A stretch of DNA of 36,843 nucleotides from an uncultured Lachnospiraceae bacterium (GTDB taxonomy: Bacteria > Bacillota > Clostridia > Lachnospirales > Lachnospiraceae). Every line of letters begins with the position of its first letter. Position 1 is the first letter of the stretch. The DNA lies in assembly GCA_947643615.1 (NCBI GenBank), contig CANRWO010000037.1, positions 1-36,843 of the forward strand. The letters are read 5' to 3'. The translations under genes and the position numbers were made by a program. The notes beneath the pieces are model-generated. The model was not told where the DNA came from, did not search any database, and saw only the letters and a list, made by a program, of their open reading frames with translations. Below, in pieces: positions 7,716 through 16,222 of the stretch.

Positions 7716-9290
7716 TTATTCGGAAACCTTTACTACTAATGTGCCGTCCACAAACGCAATGGAACCCTGGGCCGGATATACGGGCATTTGGAGGATTGCT
7801 TCGTCCTGGCTGTTGACTTGGGTGAGATTTATATTCAGGTTCAGGACATAGGCAAGGAAAGCGTGGTCCGTGCCCGGATATGTCATTACCGTCCGGCCCA
7901 TGCCATAAACCTCAATCTCTTCGAATGGCCCCATATCCGACAGACAGGGACTGCTCTCAAAGTTCCCGGCAAAAGCCACCGGCGTTACTCCGGGAATATA
8001 ATCTTCCATGGTTTCGATGCGGTAAACGATCCGGGTCATTATGGACTGCGCTGCATTTTCCTGCAGTTCCCCTTTGAGATATACCTGGTTGGAGAATACG
8101 ATGTTGGACCAGGACAAGACCAGGACTGCTGCAGGCACGATCATCCAAAGCAAATTTTTGTCTTTCCTGTTTGTAGGGAGCGGACTTTTTCCAAACACCC
8201 CGCTTCCGGAATCAGGGAAAAAATCTTCCGTTAATTTTACCGCTAAGATATAGACAAAATAGAATGCGTAGATCATCAGCGGATGCTCCATCCCTTTAGA
8301 AGCAAAGCAGACGAAATTGATCCCGAAAGGGAATAATACAATAATCAGCAGCTGGGCCGTTTTCTGCCAAAGGTTTGTCTTACCGACCAAGTTTATCTTT
8401 ATCAGTGAAAATAAAATCATCAAAAATACGGCAATGTTGCAGAGACGGACCAACTGTTCCCAAAGAAGGCCCATTGTGATGCCCCGGAATGAATTCGTGA
8501 TAAAAGTATCGGGATATATAAAATGATGCAGGACATTTCGGTATGTGGATGCAAGGATAGATCCCATTCCCACCTCGGAATAATCTCCTATGGATGCCAT
8601 GCCATTATAGGAATCCGCGGTCCATATGCCGAAAACTGCCTGGATGGTCCGCCAGGCGGCATAGTATACGATCCCGGCGGCCAGAAAAGAGAGCAGGTAT
8701 CTGACGGCCCTTGTAAAGGTGCTTTTGAAAGTCGGCATCTCCGGCATTTTGGTGAGAAAGTGGATCAAAACCAATGCAATGGAAACACAGATATAGGATT
8801 GGTAAATGCCCAGGGAAATGCTCAGAGACAGGCTGCCCAGAATCAGGGACGCCGGCTTCCCCTTTTTGATCAGCCATACGCCGAACACGGAGAAAAACAG
8901 GGCTAACACATAGAAATCCAAATAGGATATGAAGGTTGCGTTTAGTGCCAATATGGTTATATTGCACGACATAACCGCGGCAATGAGGGCGACGGAGAAA
9001 TTGTGTTTTACCTCAAGGAAATCAGCCACAAAATATACGGACAGGCCTATCCAGAGAAGGGATAAAACGGAAATCAGGAAAGGGGCGGTTATTGCGCCGC
9101 GCAAAAGAACAAGAAAAGGCTGGACAAACCTGCCAAGCGCTATTTCCCATCCCCCGTCGTTCTGGTAGACCATATACAGGGAATCCCCGGCGTGCATGGA
9201 ATGGAAGAAACGGTATCCGTTTGCCAGGATATAAAATAAAAAGGTGAAAACAATCGAAACAGTAAACAATTGTTTTTTAGAATTTCTCAT
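7716..9290 (-). CDS. GtrII-like polytopic membrane glucosyltransferase
   Basis: Integral membrane protein of 524 residues with roughly ten to twelve hydrophobic segments, beginning MRNSKKQLF then a first membrane helix. The early sequence GRFVQPFLVLLRG and the acidic residues in the first external loop (HAGDSLY) fit the GtrII (O-antigen-type glucosyltransferase, PF14264) family, which moves glucose from a polyprenyl carrier onto a cell-surface glycan. A soluble domain (about residues 420-524) follows the last membrane segment and ends in PAQGSIAFVDGTLVVKV. It has a good ribosome site (GGAGGAATTGGAAG) and a consensus promoter at 9351-9379. No polyprenyl-glucose synthase (GtrB) or flippase (GtrA) is adjacent, so the acceptor is unknown. 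Confidence 0.82.
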   Translation of the reverse strand: MRNSKKQLFTVSIVFTFLFYILANGYRFFHSMHAGDSLYMVYQNDGGWEIALGRFVQPFLVLLRGAITAPFLISVLSLLWIGLSVYFVADFLEVKHNFSVALIAAVMSCNITILALNATFISYLDFYVLALFFSVFGVWLIKKGKPASLILGSLSLSISLGIYQSYICVSIALVLIHFLTKMPEMPTFKSTFTRAVRYLLSFLAAGIVYYAAWRTIQAVFGIWTADSYNGMASIGDYSEVGMGSILASTYRNVLHHFIYPDTFITNSFRGITMGLLWEQLVRLCNIAVFLMILFSLIKINLVGKTNLWQKTAQLLIIVLFPFGINFVCFASKGMEHPLMIYAFYFVYILAVKLTEDFFPDSGSGVFGKSPLPTNRKDKNLLWMIVPAAVLVLSWSNIVFSNQVYLKGELQENAAQSIMTRIVYRIETMEDYIPGVTPVAFAGNFESSPCLSDMGPFEEIEVYGMGRTVMTYPGTDHAFLAYVLNLNINLTQVNSQDEAILQMPVYPAQGSIAFVDGTLVVKVSE

Positions 9291-9310
9291 CTTCCAATTC
9301 CTCCAAAGTC

Positions 9311-9328
9311 ATTTTCAAACACGCTCTA
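9311..9328 (-). repeat. Partial copy of the dispersed GAGCRTGTTTGAAAA repeat
   Basis: On the minus strand 9328-9311 reads AGAGCGTGTTTGAAAAT. The same core is found in longer form at 18883-18841 (minus) and at 25097-25136 and 25147-25163 (plus). This copy sits in the leader of the GtrII-like gene between promoter and ribosome site. Confidence 0.6.
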
Positions 9329-9350
9329 ATACCGTCAAAAATTTATTAAC

Positions 9351-9379
9351 ATCTTATCATTTTTCACAATATTTGTCAA
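9351..9379 (-). promoter_or_regulatory. Promoter for the GtrII-like gene
   Basis: On the minus strand a perfect TTGACA (9379-9374), a 17-base spacer and TAAGAT (9356-9351), about 60 bases before the start codon at 9290. Confidence 0.82.
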
Positions 9380-9492
9380 AAACGGGCAGGCGATATCTGC
9401 AAAAGTATGATAGACTATGTATAGGGATATCGTAAACAGTATATGTTACCCGACAGGGTTTTATAAGTATATGAAAGAAAGGGATGATTTGA

Positions 9493-9708
9493 ATGCCGGA
9501 GCAGGGGAAAACAAAGTGTGAAGGGCAGGAACAGGATATTGAAGCGCTGGTAGCGCTTTTGGATGGTTACACGGAAGCGGGAGACAGCCGTATTAAAGTG
9601 GATGTGGTGGAGGGAGAGGGTGAAGTGATAACCCGGCAGTACCACCACGGCCGCTGCGACGTGGGCAGTCCATGGGCGTGCGGCGCGGCCTTTGATGTCC
9701 TGGAGTGA
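9493..9708 (+). CDS. Small acidic protein with a Cys pair, unknown function
   Basis: I do not recognise this protein of 71 residues. It is acidic and soluble, with no signal peptide or membrane segment. The first half is a predicted helix (DIEALVALLDGYTEAGD), then a beta-like stretch (RIKVDVVEGEGEVITRQYHH), and it ends with GRCDVGSPWACGAAFDVLE, which holds its last two cysteines (Cys56 and Cys64 by count; a third Cys is near the N-terminus). AAAGGG precedes the ATG by about ten bases, and the exporter gene starts 12 bases after its stop, so the two are likely cotranscribed. Coding is supported by the consistent frame and this spacing, not by homology. A metal-binding or scaffold peptide is conceivable but unproven. 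Confidence 0.65.
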   Translation: MPEQGKTKCEGQEQDIEALVALLDGYTEAGDSRIKVDVVEGEGEVITRQYHHGRCDVGSPWACGAAFDVLE

Positions 9709-9720
9709 GGAAACATTTGT

Positions 9721-10719
9721 ATGGGGCAGAGAAAACGGAAGGCAGGGGAAGAATTGGACGGTAAACTGAAAGCAAGAATGGTCAAAAGTTTGAAAATTGC
9801 ATTGGCGGCGTTGGCCGCCATAGCCGTTGCCGGGGAGCTGGGACTGAAGTACTCTGCCACCGCAGGGATTATCACTGTCCTCAGCATACAGAATACCAAG
9901 CGGGAAACCATGAAAAGCGCCCGCAACAGGGCGCTGGCGTTCTTATGTGCGCTGGCTCTTTCCGCCGGCAGCTTCTTTGCCCTGGATTATACATTGTGGG
10001 CCTTTGCCGTCTACTTATTGCTGTTTGCCTTTCTTTGCTTCTGCATGGGATGGGGCGAAGCGATTGCCATGGATTCGGTGCTGGTTACCCATTTCCTGGC
10101 AGAGGGCAGCATGGGATATCATCTGCTGTTAAATGAAACACTGTTATTCTGTATCGGCACCGTGTTTGGGATCCTTGTGAACCTGCACCTTCATGCAAAG
10201 GAGGACGAGTTTGACCGTCTGGCCCAGGATGTGGATACCAGGATAAAGGGGATACTGCACCGTATGGTGACATGGCTCCTAAAGGAGGACAAGAGCGGAT
10301 ACACGCCGGAATGCTTCGACGGCCTGCAGGAGTCCCTGAAGGAAGCGAAACTGTGCGCCGCGGCCAATTATGGGAATGTCCTGTTTCGCTCGGATACAAG
10401 GGAGCTTGACTATATCAGAATGAGGGAGCAGCAAAGCATGGTTCTGAGGGAAGTCTATCTTAATATCAAAAGGCTTGAATATCTCCCTGAACAGGCAGGG
10501 CAGGTGGCAGGACTTCTGGAAAGGATCCAAGGGAGTTACCATAAGGATAATACAGTGGAGGAATTATTGGGGGAGCTGGAACAGCTGATGGGGCAGATGA
10601 GGGAACAGCAGCTGCCCCGGACCAGGGAAGAATTTGAGGCCCGGGCAATCCTTTTTTATATTTTAAAACAATTGCAAAATATGCTGGAGCTGAAGAGGCA
10701 GTATGTATTGAGCCACTGA
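9721..10719 (+). CDS. Aromatic acid exporter (ArAE_1/DUF939-like) family protein
   Basis: Inner-membrane protein of 332 residues. The N-terminal half (about 22-160) carries hydrophobic segments and the family pattern KIALAALAAIAVAGELGLKYSATAGIITVLSIQNT, which matches the putative aromatic acid exporter N-terminal domain; such proteins resemble half of an FUSC/AaeB efflux pump. The C-terminal half (about 165-332) is soluble, helical and charged, consistent with the ArAE C-terminal domain. Transport substrate is not known for most members. The ATG at 9721 follows GAGTGAGGAAAC; an internal ATG at 9778 (MVKSLKIAL) is an alternative. It is second in an operon with the small Cys-pair protein and ends at a hairpin terminator. 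Confidence 0.88.
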   Translation: MGQRKRKAGEELDGKLKARMVKSLKIALAALAAIAVAGELGLKYSATAGIITVLSIQNTKRETMKSARNRALAFLCALALSAGSFFALDYTLWAFAVYLLLFAFLCFCMGWGEAIAMDSVLVTHFLAEGSMGYHLLLNETLLFCIGTVFGILVNLHLHAKEDEFDRLAQDVDTRIKGILHRMVTWLLKEDKSGYTPECFDGLQESLKEAKLCAAANYGNVLFRSDTRELDYIRMREQQSMVLREVYLNIKRLEYLPEQAGQVAGLLERIQGSYHKDNTVEELLGELEQLMGQMREQQLPRTREEFEARAILFYILKQLQNMLELKRQYVLSH

Positions 10720-10726
10720 AAAAATG

Positions 10727-10757
10727 CGGGAACTGTAAAAGTTCCCGTAACTTTTTT
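10727..10757 (+). terminator. Rho-independent terminator
   Basis: Stem CGGGAACT (10727-10734) with AGTTCCCG (10740-10747), loop GTAAA, then TAACTTTTTTG. It starts just after the exporter stop codon. Confidence 0.85.
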
Positions 10758-10898
10758 GTAAAACGGGAGTCTATTACTATGTAAACACCGAAACATGCCG
10801 AGAAAACCATTTTTGGCGTGAAGGGGTTTGATGGGCCGGCCTGTACAGACAGAGATTAGATTCAATTATGCCGTTTGCGCGGCGGAATGCGAGGAAAA

Positions 10899-11390
10899 AT
10901 GAAATTTGCGGCTGCTTACGAACAGTGCAAGGACTCCGTCTACGGATATCTCGTATATATGACGAGGGATGCGTTGCTGGCAGAAGACTTGAGCCAGGAG
11001 GTATTTTTACGGATGTACCTGCATTTGGACAAATTCAGGGGGGAAGCCAGCGTGCGCACCTGGGGATTGCGTATTGCCAGAAACGTATTCTTGAGCTATG
11101 CCAAAAAGAAGCAGCCGGTCCTTTTGGAGGAGCAGGAATGGGAGCAGCTGCCGGATGATTCCCAAAACCGACCGGAGGAAGAAGCCCTGAAAAAAGAGAA
11201 GGCGGAAGGGATTCGACGGTGCCTTATGTGCCTCAGTGAGCAGGAGAGGACGATTTTGCTGCTCAGGGATTTTCAGGAGCTTTCTTACGAGGAGATCGGA
11301 GGGATCATGGGTTATACGCCGGAAGTGGTGAAAAGCCGTATCTACAGGGCACGCCGGAAATTTCGCAGGATCTACGAAAGCAAGGGGTAA
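10899..11390 (+). CDS. ECF-type RNA polymerase sigma factor
   Basis: Alternative sigma factor of 163 residues. Region 2 is seen in YGYLVYMTRDALLAEDLSQEVFLRMYLHLDKFRG (about 15-50) with the family ALRIARN-type element as WGLRIARNVFLSYAKKK. Region 4 is seen in CLSEQERTILLLRDFQELSYEEIGGIMG followed by TPEVVKSRIYRARRKFR (about 105-158), a helix-turn-helix that reads the -35 element. I chose the ATG at 10899 because GAGGA sits just upstream and the alignment begins there; in-frame ATG 10887 is possible. No recognisable anti-sigma factor follows. Instead two uncharacterised membrane proteins come next, which may be regulators or targets. Confidence 0.93.
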   Translation: MKFAAAYEQCKDSVYGYLVYMTRDALLAEDLSQEVFLRMYLHLDKFRGEASVRTWGLRIARNVFLSYAKKKQPVLLEEQEWEQLPDDSQNRPEEEALKKEKAEGIRRCLMCLSEQERTILLLRDFQELSYEEIGGIMGYTPEVVKSRIYRARRKFRRIYESKG

Positions 11391-11534
11391 AGATTTCTTG
11401 TTACCCTCACGCATATGGCGCCGGACACGGAGTGAACAGTAACAGGTAAATATATTATCCTGAAGTCACCGTAAATACAGAGAATGAGGAACCGCCGATA
11501 TTGGGCAAGCCAGAGTGGAAAGGATGTATCAGAC

Positions 11535-12518
11535 ATGGAAGCGCAAGAGAAAATAGAGATCCCTGAGATCACTTACCAGGGCGATGACAAAAAGCTGAAA
11601 GAGAGAATTTTCAAGTTTAAGGCAGGAAGCTTTCGCATTGCAATATTTACCATTGTTGGTTTTGTTATGGGAGCCTATAGCCATATTTATGTAAGCATTG
11701 GGTTTTTCCCTGTGAAGCTGATACTGGCTATCCCGTACAAAGTCAGTGAGGCCATCTATGTTTCCGTCATAGGCACTGACGGGGTGCCATGGCAGGAGGG
11801 GGAATATCTCTTTTCTACGGTATTTTTCCCCCATAGCCATATTGCTACTTTTTTGGCGGAAATCTGTACCGCCATATTGATAAGCGGGGCAGTTTATGGG
11901 GCCCTGGCGTATTTTACGGGAGATAAGCGTGTCTTCACCATGCAGAGATTTGTAAAGTTCGGGGCCCTGTGGTGTGGGGCCATACTGCTTACCATAGGGG
12001 GGGCTTACCTGGTCAATGCCAAGGCAGTGTATGACAATGAACATCTGAGGGGCGAACCGCATTTTACAGTATATGATTCCCGGGGAAACGGACGGGGCGT
12101 GGGAGGCGGAGAGACGGGGCAAAGGATGAAAGAGTATTTCTACAGTGAGTTGGCAGAGGCGGATATTTACCGGGATTACGAAGAGGAATTGCCGCTGGGC
12201 ATTGTATTTAATGACGTGCGCTGCTGCGTTTGCCGGGTAAATTACGAGAAAATGTATCTTGTCACAGAGCAGGGGAAACTATATCATATCTCTGAGGAAT
12301 TCGCGCAGATCATCCGGCAGTATGAGGAGGAAGGGGTGATTCTGCCGGGATTGCCCCAGAGCGAATCCGCGGCAGAAATCATTGGACGGGGAGAGGCCTT
12401 ACCCGGTGGCTGCCGGATTCCTGCCGGGAGACAGGGGGGAACATTCTTTGGGGAAAACATAACCCGCCACGGGCAAAAGGTTTTGGCACTTGGGAGAACA
12501 GGAGGGACAGCAGGATGA
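11535..12518 (+). CDS. Uncharacterised membrane protein after the sigma factor
   Basis: I do not recognise this protein of about 327 residues. A short charged N-terminus (MEAQEKIEIPEITYQGDDKK) leads into about three to four membrane segments (around FRIAIFTIVGFVMGAYSHIY, IATFLAEICTAILISGAVYG and FGALWCGAILLTIGGAYLV), followed by a soluble domain of about 140 residues, probably outside the cell. The start at 11535 is chosen for GGAAAGGATG upstream; an in-frame ATG at 11484 has no good site. The last 45 residues are unusually Gly/Arg rich and look unlike the rest; the +1 frame from 12382 to 12462 reads more like protein. However, the given stop overlaps the next start as ATGA, which supports the long frame. 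A role as an atypical anti-sigma is possible but only by position. Confidence 0.75.
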   Translation: MEAQEKIEIPEITYQGDDKKLKERIFKFKAGSFRIAIFTIVGFVMGAYSHIYVSIGFFPVKLILAIPYKVSEAIYVSVIGTDGVPWQEGEYLFSTVFFPHSHIATFLAEICTAILISGAVYGALAYFTGDKRVFTMQRFVKFGALWCGAILLTIGGAYLVNAKAVYDNEHLRGEPHFTVYDSRGNGRGVGGGETGQRMKEYFYSELAEADIYRDYEEELPLGIVFNDVRCCVCRVNYEKMYLVTEQGKLYHISEEFAQIIRQYEEEGVILPGLPQSESAAEIIGRGEALPGGCRIPAGRQGGTFFGENITRHGQKVLALGRTGGTAG

Positions 12519-13255
12519 AAAATTGGTTGGAAAAAATAGACTGGGATAAGCTGCGCATCCGGAACAGAAGGGATTGGGCCATATTCTGGATATTTGCGGC
12601 GTTGATCTGCTATGCCGTGGGTTCGCGATTTGGTTTCCGAAACGAGAGATGGCTGCTCCAGTTTGCCAATCCCTACATGACGGACCTGAACCAGCCTCAC
12701 AGCTGGGGGGAGGCTATAGGGTTCTGCTTCCTGCTTGCGGCGGTAATGGAAACGGTGCTAATGCTTTGTAAAAAGTCTGTGAAGGCAAAAATATTGGTGC
12801 TCATTGGGGCGCTGCTTGCCCCCATGCTCATAGTGGCAGGCTATAAGGCCCATACGGATCTGATTGTATCTCCTTTTTGGAAGGAAGAGCCTGTTTCGGT
12901 ATCAATTCATCTTTATGGAGGTGAGGACGGTACAGAGAAGCGCAGTATAGACCAAAGAGACCTGACGCCGGAGCAGATCCGGGAACTGATGGAGCTTTGC
13001 CGGACAATGACAGCTGTGTCAGATGAGGGGCGGCAGGAAGAGCTTCTGCAGTGGTACCGGGAGGCTTCGGATCAACATATGATATACCAGGATAGTATTT
13101 GGCTGCATTTTGAAGAAAGCTACGGCCATGGATATTCCTTCCTCATCCGTATTTACGATGGGCAAATCTACCTTTTAAGGGGGTTTGGGAGTACGGGGTG
13201 GCTCATTACTTTTTTTGAGGATAACGGGATCATTCAGTGGCTGGAAGGACTGTAA
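12515..13255 (+). CDS. Uncharacterised membrane protein, second of the pair
   Basis: Unrecognised protein of 246 residues. A basic, aromatic N-terminus (MKNWLEKIDWDKLRIRNRRDW) is followed by three likely membrane segments (about 22-40, 67-85 and 90-110) and an extracytoplasmic C-terminal domain of about 130 residues. That domain contains a beta-rich end (GYSFLIRIYDGQIYLLRGFGSTGWLITFFEDNG). The start overlaps the previous stop by four bases (ATGA), with GGAGG about ten bases upstream, so it is translationally coupled. Overall layout mirrors the upstream gene: membrane helices first, external domain last. Function unknown; it and its neighbour are the only genes directly behind the sigma factor. 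Confidence 0.8.
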   Translation: MKNWLEKIDWDKLRIRNRRDWAIFWIFAALICYAVGSRFGFRNERWLLQFANPYMTDLNQPHSWGEAIGFCFLLAAVMETVLMLCKKSVKAKILVLIGALLAPMLIVAGYKAHTDLIVSPFWKEEPVSVSIHLYGGEDGTEKRSIDQRDLTPEQIRELMELCRTMTAVSDEGRQEELLQWYREASDQHMIYQDSIWLHFEESYGHGYSFLIRIYDGQIYLLRGFGSTGWLITFFEDNGIIQWLEGL

Positions 13256-13302
13256 ACTAACAGGCGCATGAAAACGCCTCCCGGGATAAGCGGTTTTTGT
13301 AC

Positions 13303-13332
13303 TTGACAAAAGGAGTGTTTCTGCACTACAAT
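13303..13332 (+). promoter_or_regulatory. Promoter of the proS T-box leader
   Basis: Perfect TTGACA at 13303-13308, an 18-base spacer and TACAAT at 13327-13332, placing the transcript start near 13339. Confidence 0.85.
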
Positions 13333-13338
13333 CACATA

Positions 13339-13581
13339 CATACAGATTGACGGTGAAGAGGGTTAGTACATGCCGGAAGCATTACAGAGAGGGAGCGTTA
13401 AGGGTGGAAGCTCCCATGCGGAATGTGTGGAACCTGCCTCGGAGTCCTGTGCGAACCCCATAGGGAGAAGCACGGCGTAGGTCGGCGTTAACGGCGTAAG
13501 AGACGGATGCATGGAGCATCAATCAGGGTGGTACCGCCGAGCTTTCGGTCCCTTTATGGGAGCGGGGTTCGGTGTTTTTTA
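13339..13581 (+). promoter_or_regulatory. T-box riboswitch, proline type, upstream of proS
   Basis: Leader RNA that reads the charging state of a tRNA and lets transcription continue when the tRNA is uncharged. The diagnostic T-box sequence AGGGTGGTACCGCC is at 13525-13538. A terminator stem follows, in which CCG near 13534 can pair with CGG near 13571, ending in TGTTTTTTATT. A long stem I region lies at about 13350-13460. The likely specifier is CCT at 13433-13435 in GGAACCTGCCTCGG, a proline codon, in agreement with the downstream gene. The exact specifier is inferred by pattern and was not folded. Confidence 0.92.
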
Positions 13582-13812
13582 TTGGCTTCCGGCTCCCTCA
13601 GGATGAGAAATCTGTGTGGGGGCGACACGGATTTTCAGGCAGGTGTTCCAAAAACGCTCTGAAGCAGAACGCTATGAACATACAATGGTTTCGGATACGG
13701 TTATATAACGGTTCTGCCGGTTGCTCTAGCCCGGCGATTAAAACCGGAGTAAGCGGCCCGCAGTGTGTGGCCAAGCCGTGACGAAACAGGTAGATGGCCT
13801 TGGATGGCGGAA
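13582..13812 (+). other. Unexplained leader between T-box terminator and proS
   Basis: About 230 bases of readthrough leader between the end of the T-box terminator and the ribosome site of proS. Open reading on either strand here gives nothing I recognise. No second terminator or promoter is evident. Confidence 0.5.
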
Positions 13813-13822
13813 TGGAGGAAAA

Positions 13823-15256
13823 ATGGCAGACAAGAAAATGGTGGAGGCGATCACTTCCATGGAAGTGGATTTCGCACAATGGTACACGGATGTGGTGAAA
13901 AAGGCGGAGCTCATCGACTATACCTCCGTAAAGGGATGTATGGTGATCAAACCCGCAGGCTATGCGATCTGGGAACTGATCCAGAGACAGCTGGACGGCA
14001 TGTTCAAGGAGACAGGCGTGGAAAATGTATATCTTCCCATGTTTATCCCGGAATCCCTGCTCCAGAAGGAAAAGGACCATGTGGAAGGCTTTGCCCCCGA
14101 GGTGGCCTGGGTGACACACGGCGGCCTGCAGCCTTTGCAGGAAAGGCTTTGCGTGCGCCCTACTTCGGAGACGCTTTTCTGTGATTTCTATAAAAACGAT
14201 ATTCATTCCTACAGGGATTTGCCTAAGGTATATAATCAATGGTGCTCCGTAGTCCGCTGGGAAAAGGAGACCAGGCCTTTCCTGCGCTCCAGGGAATTTT
14301 TGTGGCAGGAAGGGCACACCGCCCATGCCACCGCGGAAGGGGCGGAGGAGAGAACCATACAGATGCTGAATGTGTATGCGGATTTCTGTGAACAGGTATT
14401 GGCTATTCCGGTGATCAAGGGCCAGAAGACTGACAAGGAAAAATTTGCCGGCGCGGTGGCCACTTACACCATTGAAGCATTGATGCATGACGGGAAAGCG
14501 CTGCAGTCCGGAACCAGCCATAATTTCGGGGACGGTTTTGCGAAAGCCTTCGGCATCCAGTTTGCCGACAAGGACAATACTCTAAAATATGTCCATCAGA
14601 CTTCATGGGGCATGGCTACCCGCCTGATCGGTGCGATCATCATGGTACATGGAGATAACGAAGGCCTGGTGCTGCCTCCCAGGGTGGCTCCCGTCCAGGT
14701 ATGTATTGTGCCTATCCAGCAAAAGAAGGAAGGGGTTCTCGACAAGGCATATGAGCTTCGCAGCCGCCTGGCAGGCAGTTTCCGCGTGAAGGTGGACGAT
14801 ACGGACAAATCCCCCGGATTTAAATTTGCGGAGGCGGAAATGAGGGGTTACCCCATCCGTGTGGAAATTGGCCCCAAGGATATGGAGGCAGGGAAATGCA
14901 TCCTTTGCCGCCGGGATACCAGGGAGAAATTGGAGGTGTCCCTGGATGAGCTGGAAACGAAAGTGGGAGAGCTTTTGGACACCATCCAGAAGGAGATGCT
15001 GGAAAGAGCAAGGGCACACAGGGAAGAGCATACCTACACTGCGGCTGATATGCCGGAATTTGAGCAGATCTTTCGTGAAAAATCCGGTTTTGTAAAAGCT
15101 ATGTGGTGCGGCTGCCAGGAATGTGAGGATAAGATTAAGGAAAACATGAGCGTGACCAGCCGATGTATGCCTTTTGAGCAGGAGCAGATTGCAGATACCT
15201 GCGTATGTTGTGGCAAACCTGCGAAAAAGATGGTATACTGGGGAAGAGCATATTAA
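13823..15256 (+). CDS. proS: Prolyl-tRNA synthetase, archaeal/eukaryotic-type (ProS type 3)
   Basis: Cytoplasmic class II aminoacyl-tRNA synthetase that charges tRNA-Pro, 477 residues. Motif 2 region is visible as [14 protein letters not shown]...[31 protein letters not shown], and motif 3 as [13 protein letters not shown]. An anticodon-binding domain follows. The C-terminal zinc-like domain has CGCQEC and CVCCGK, and the protein ends in Tyr, the mark of the archaeal/eukaryotic-like group; the YbaK-like editing insert of the bacterial type is missing. The start at 13823 has GGAGGAAAA immediately upstream. Expression is controlled by the T-box at 13339-13581. The esterase gene begins 33 bases downstream. 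Confidence 0.97.
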   Translation: MADKKMVEAITSMEVDFAQWYTDVVKKAELIDYTSVKGCMVIKPAGYAIWELIQRQLDGMFKETGVENVYLPMFIPESLLQKEKDHVEGFAPEVAWVTHGGLQPLQERLCVRPTSETLFCDFYKNDIHSYRDLPKVYNQWCSVVRWEKETRPFLRSREFLWQEGHTAHATAEGAEERTIQMLNVYADFCEQVLAIPVIKGQKTDKEKFAGAVATYTIEALMHDGKALQSGTSHNFGDGFAKAFGIQFADKDNTLKYVHQTSWGMATRLIGAIIMVHGDNEGLVLPPRVAPVQVCIVPIQQKKEGVLDKAYELRSRLAGSFRVKVDDTDKSPGFKFAEAEMRGYPIRVEIGPKDMEAGKCILCRRDTREKLEVSLDELETKVGELLDTIQKEMLERARAHREEHTYTAADMPEFEQIFREKSGFVKAMWCGCQECEDKIKENMSVTSRCMPFEQEQIADTCVCCGKPAKKMVYWGRAY

Positions 15257-15289
15257 AATGGACAGCAGTGCCAGGAAAGAGGTCAGGTT

Positions 15290-16141
15290 ATGATTAACGA
15301 AACATTTCCCATACAGGTGGAGGATTCTCTGCCTGACACAAAATTAGTGACATATATCCAGGACTCCTATCAGGAAGTGGGTATTTCTTCCAGGCCTTTG
15401 GTGCTGATCTGCCCCGGGGGCGCTTATGCGTACACCTCCAATCGGGAAGCCGAGGCCTTTGCCATGCAGTTCCTTGCCATGGGCTGCCACGCTGCGGTGC
15501 TGCGCTATTCCTGTGCGCCCGCTTGCTATCCTACATCACTTTTGGAGCTGGCATACAGTATGGCTTTGATCAAAGAAAAGTCCGAGGAATGGCATATTGA
15601 CAAGATTTTGGTGTTGGGTTGTTCTGCAGGTGGGCATTTGGCGGCTTCCCTGGGAGTATTCTGGCAGGAAAAGTTTCTGGCAGACAAGCTGAGAAAAGAT
15701 AACAGGTGTTTTCGGCCTGACGGCATGATTCTCTGTTATCCTGTTATCACTATGGGAGAATTTGCCCACAGGGGATCTGTGGAAAATCTGTTGAAGGATA
15801 TGGCTGAGGATCCTGCATGGATCGCCAAGCTGTCCCTGGAAAACCAGGTGACGGAGCAGGCGCCGCCCGCCTTTATCTGGCATACTTACACGGACGGCTC
15901 CGTGCCGGTAGAAAATTCACTGATGTTTGTCAGCGCATTGCGCCGTGCCGGAGTGAACACCGAGTTCCATATGTATCCCGCAGGCGGCCACGGATTGGGA
16001 CTTGCCAACCGCCTTACACAGACTGCGGGAGGAGATGCGCTTCAGGAGGAATGTACCAGTTGGATACCTTTGGTGCGCACATGGATCGAGAAACAGTTTA
16101 TTGAATCGGAGAAGAAGGAAACCGTTGACTCTCTCAGCTGA
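15290..16141 (+). CDS. Alpha/beta hydrolase, acetyl-esterase-like
   Basis: Predicted cytoplasmic carbohydrate acetyl esterase or related hydrolase of 283 residues, no signal peptide. The oxyanion-hole region is CPGGAY (the family often has HGGGY), the nucleophile is Ser112 in GCSAGGHLAAS, and the acid and base fit Asp202 (YTDGSVPVENS) and His234 (AGGHGLGL). This matches the BD-FAE/xylan-esterase type of alpha/beta hydrolase. AGAGGTCAGG precedes the ATG. It lies 33 bases after proS on the same strand, so it may share the T-box transcript, but no functional link is evident. Substrate is unknown; deacetylation of plant or host glycan sugars is a family-based guess. Confidence 0.88.
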   Translation: MINETFPIQVEDSLPDTKLVTYIQDSYQEVGISSRPLVLICPGGAYAYTSNREAEAFAMQFLAMGCHAAVLRYSCAPACYPTSLLELAYSMALIKEKSEEWHIDKILVLGCSAGGHLAASLGVFWQEKFLADKLRKDNRCFRPDGMILCYPVITMGEFAHRGSVENLLKDMAEDPAWIAKLSLENQVTEQAPPAFIWHTYTDGSVPVENSLMFVSALRRAGVNTEFHMYPAGGHGLGLANRLTQTAGGDALQEECTSWIPLVRTWIEKQFIESEKKETVDSLS

Positions 16142-16222
16142 GTGGCCAAGATACAGCTGCCCGGGGAAAACCCGCGTTAACCTGCAGAGAACGGATCGGT
16201 TCTTGTTTTGAGGAGAAACCGG

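Noticed and set aside
13598..14521. Minus-strand open frame of 307 codons antisense to proS
   Set aside because: It is the shadow of proS and shows no family features; ProRS motifs on the plus strand are decisive.
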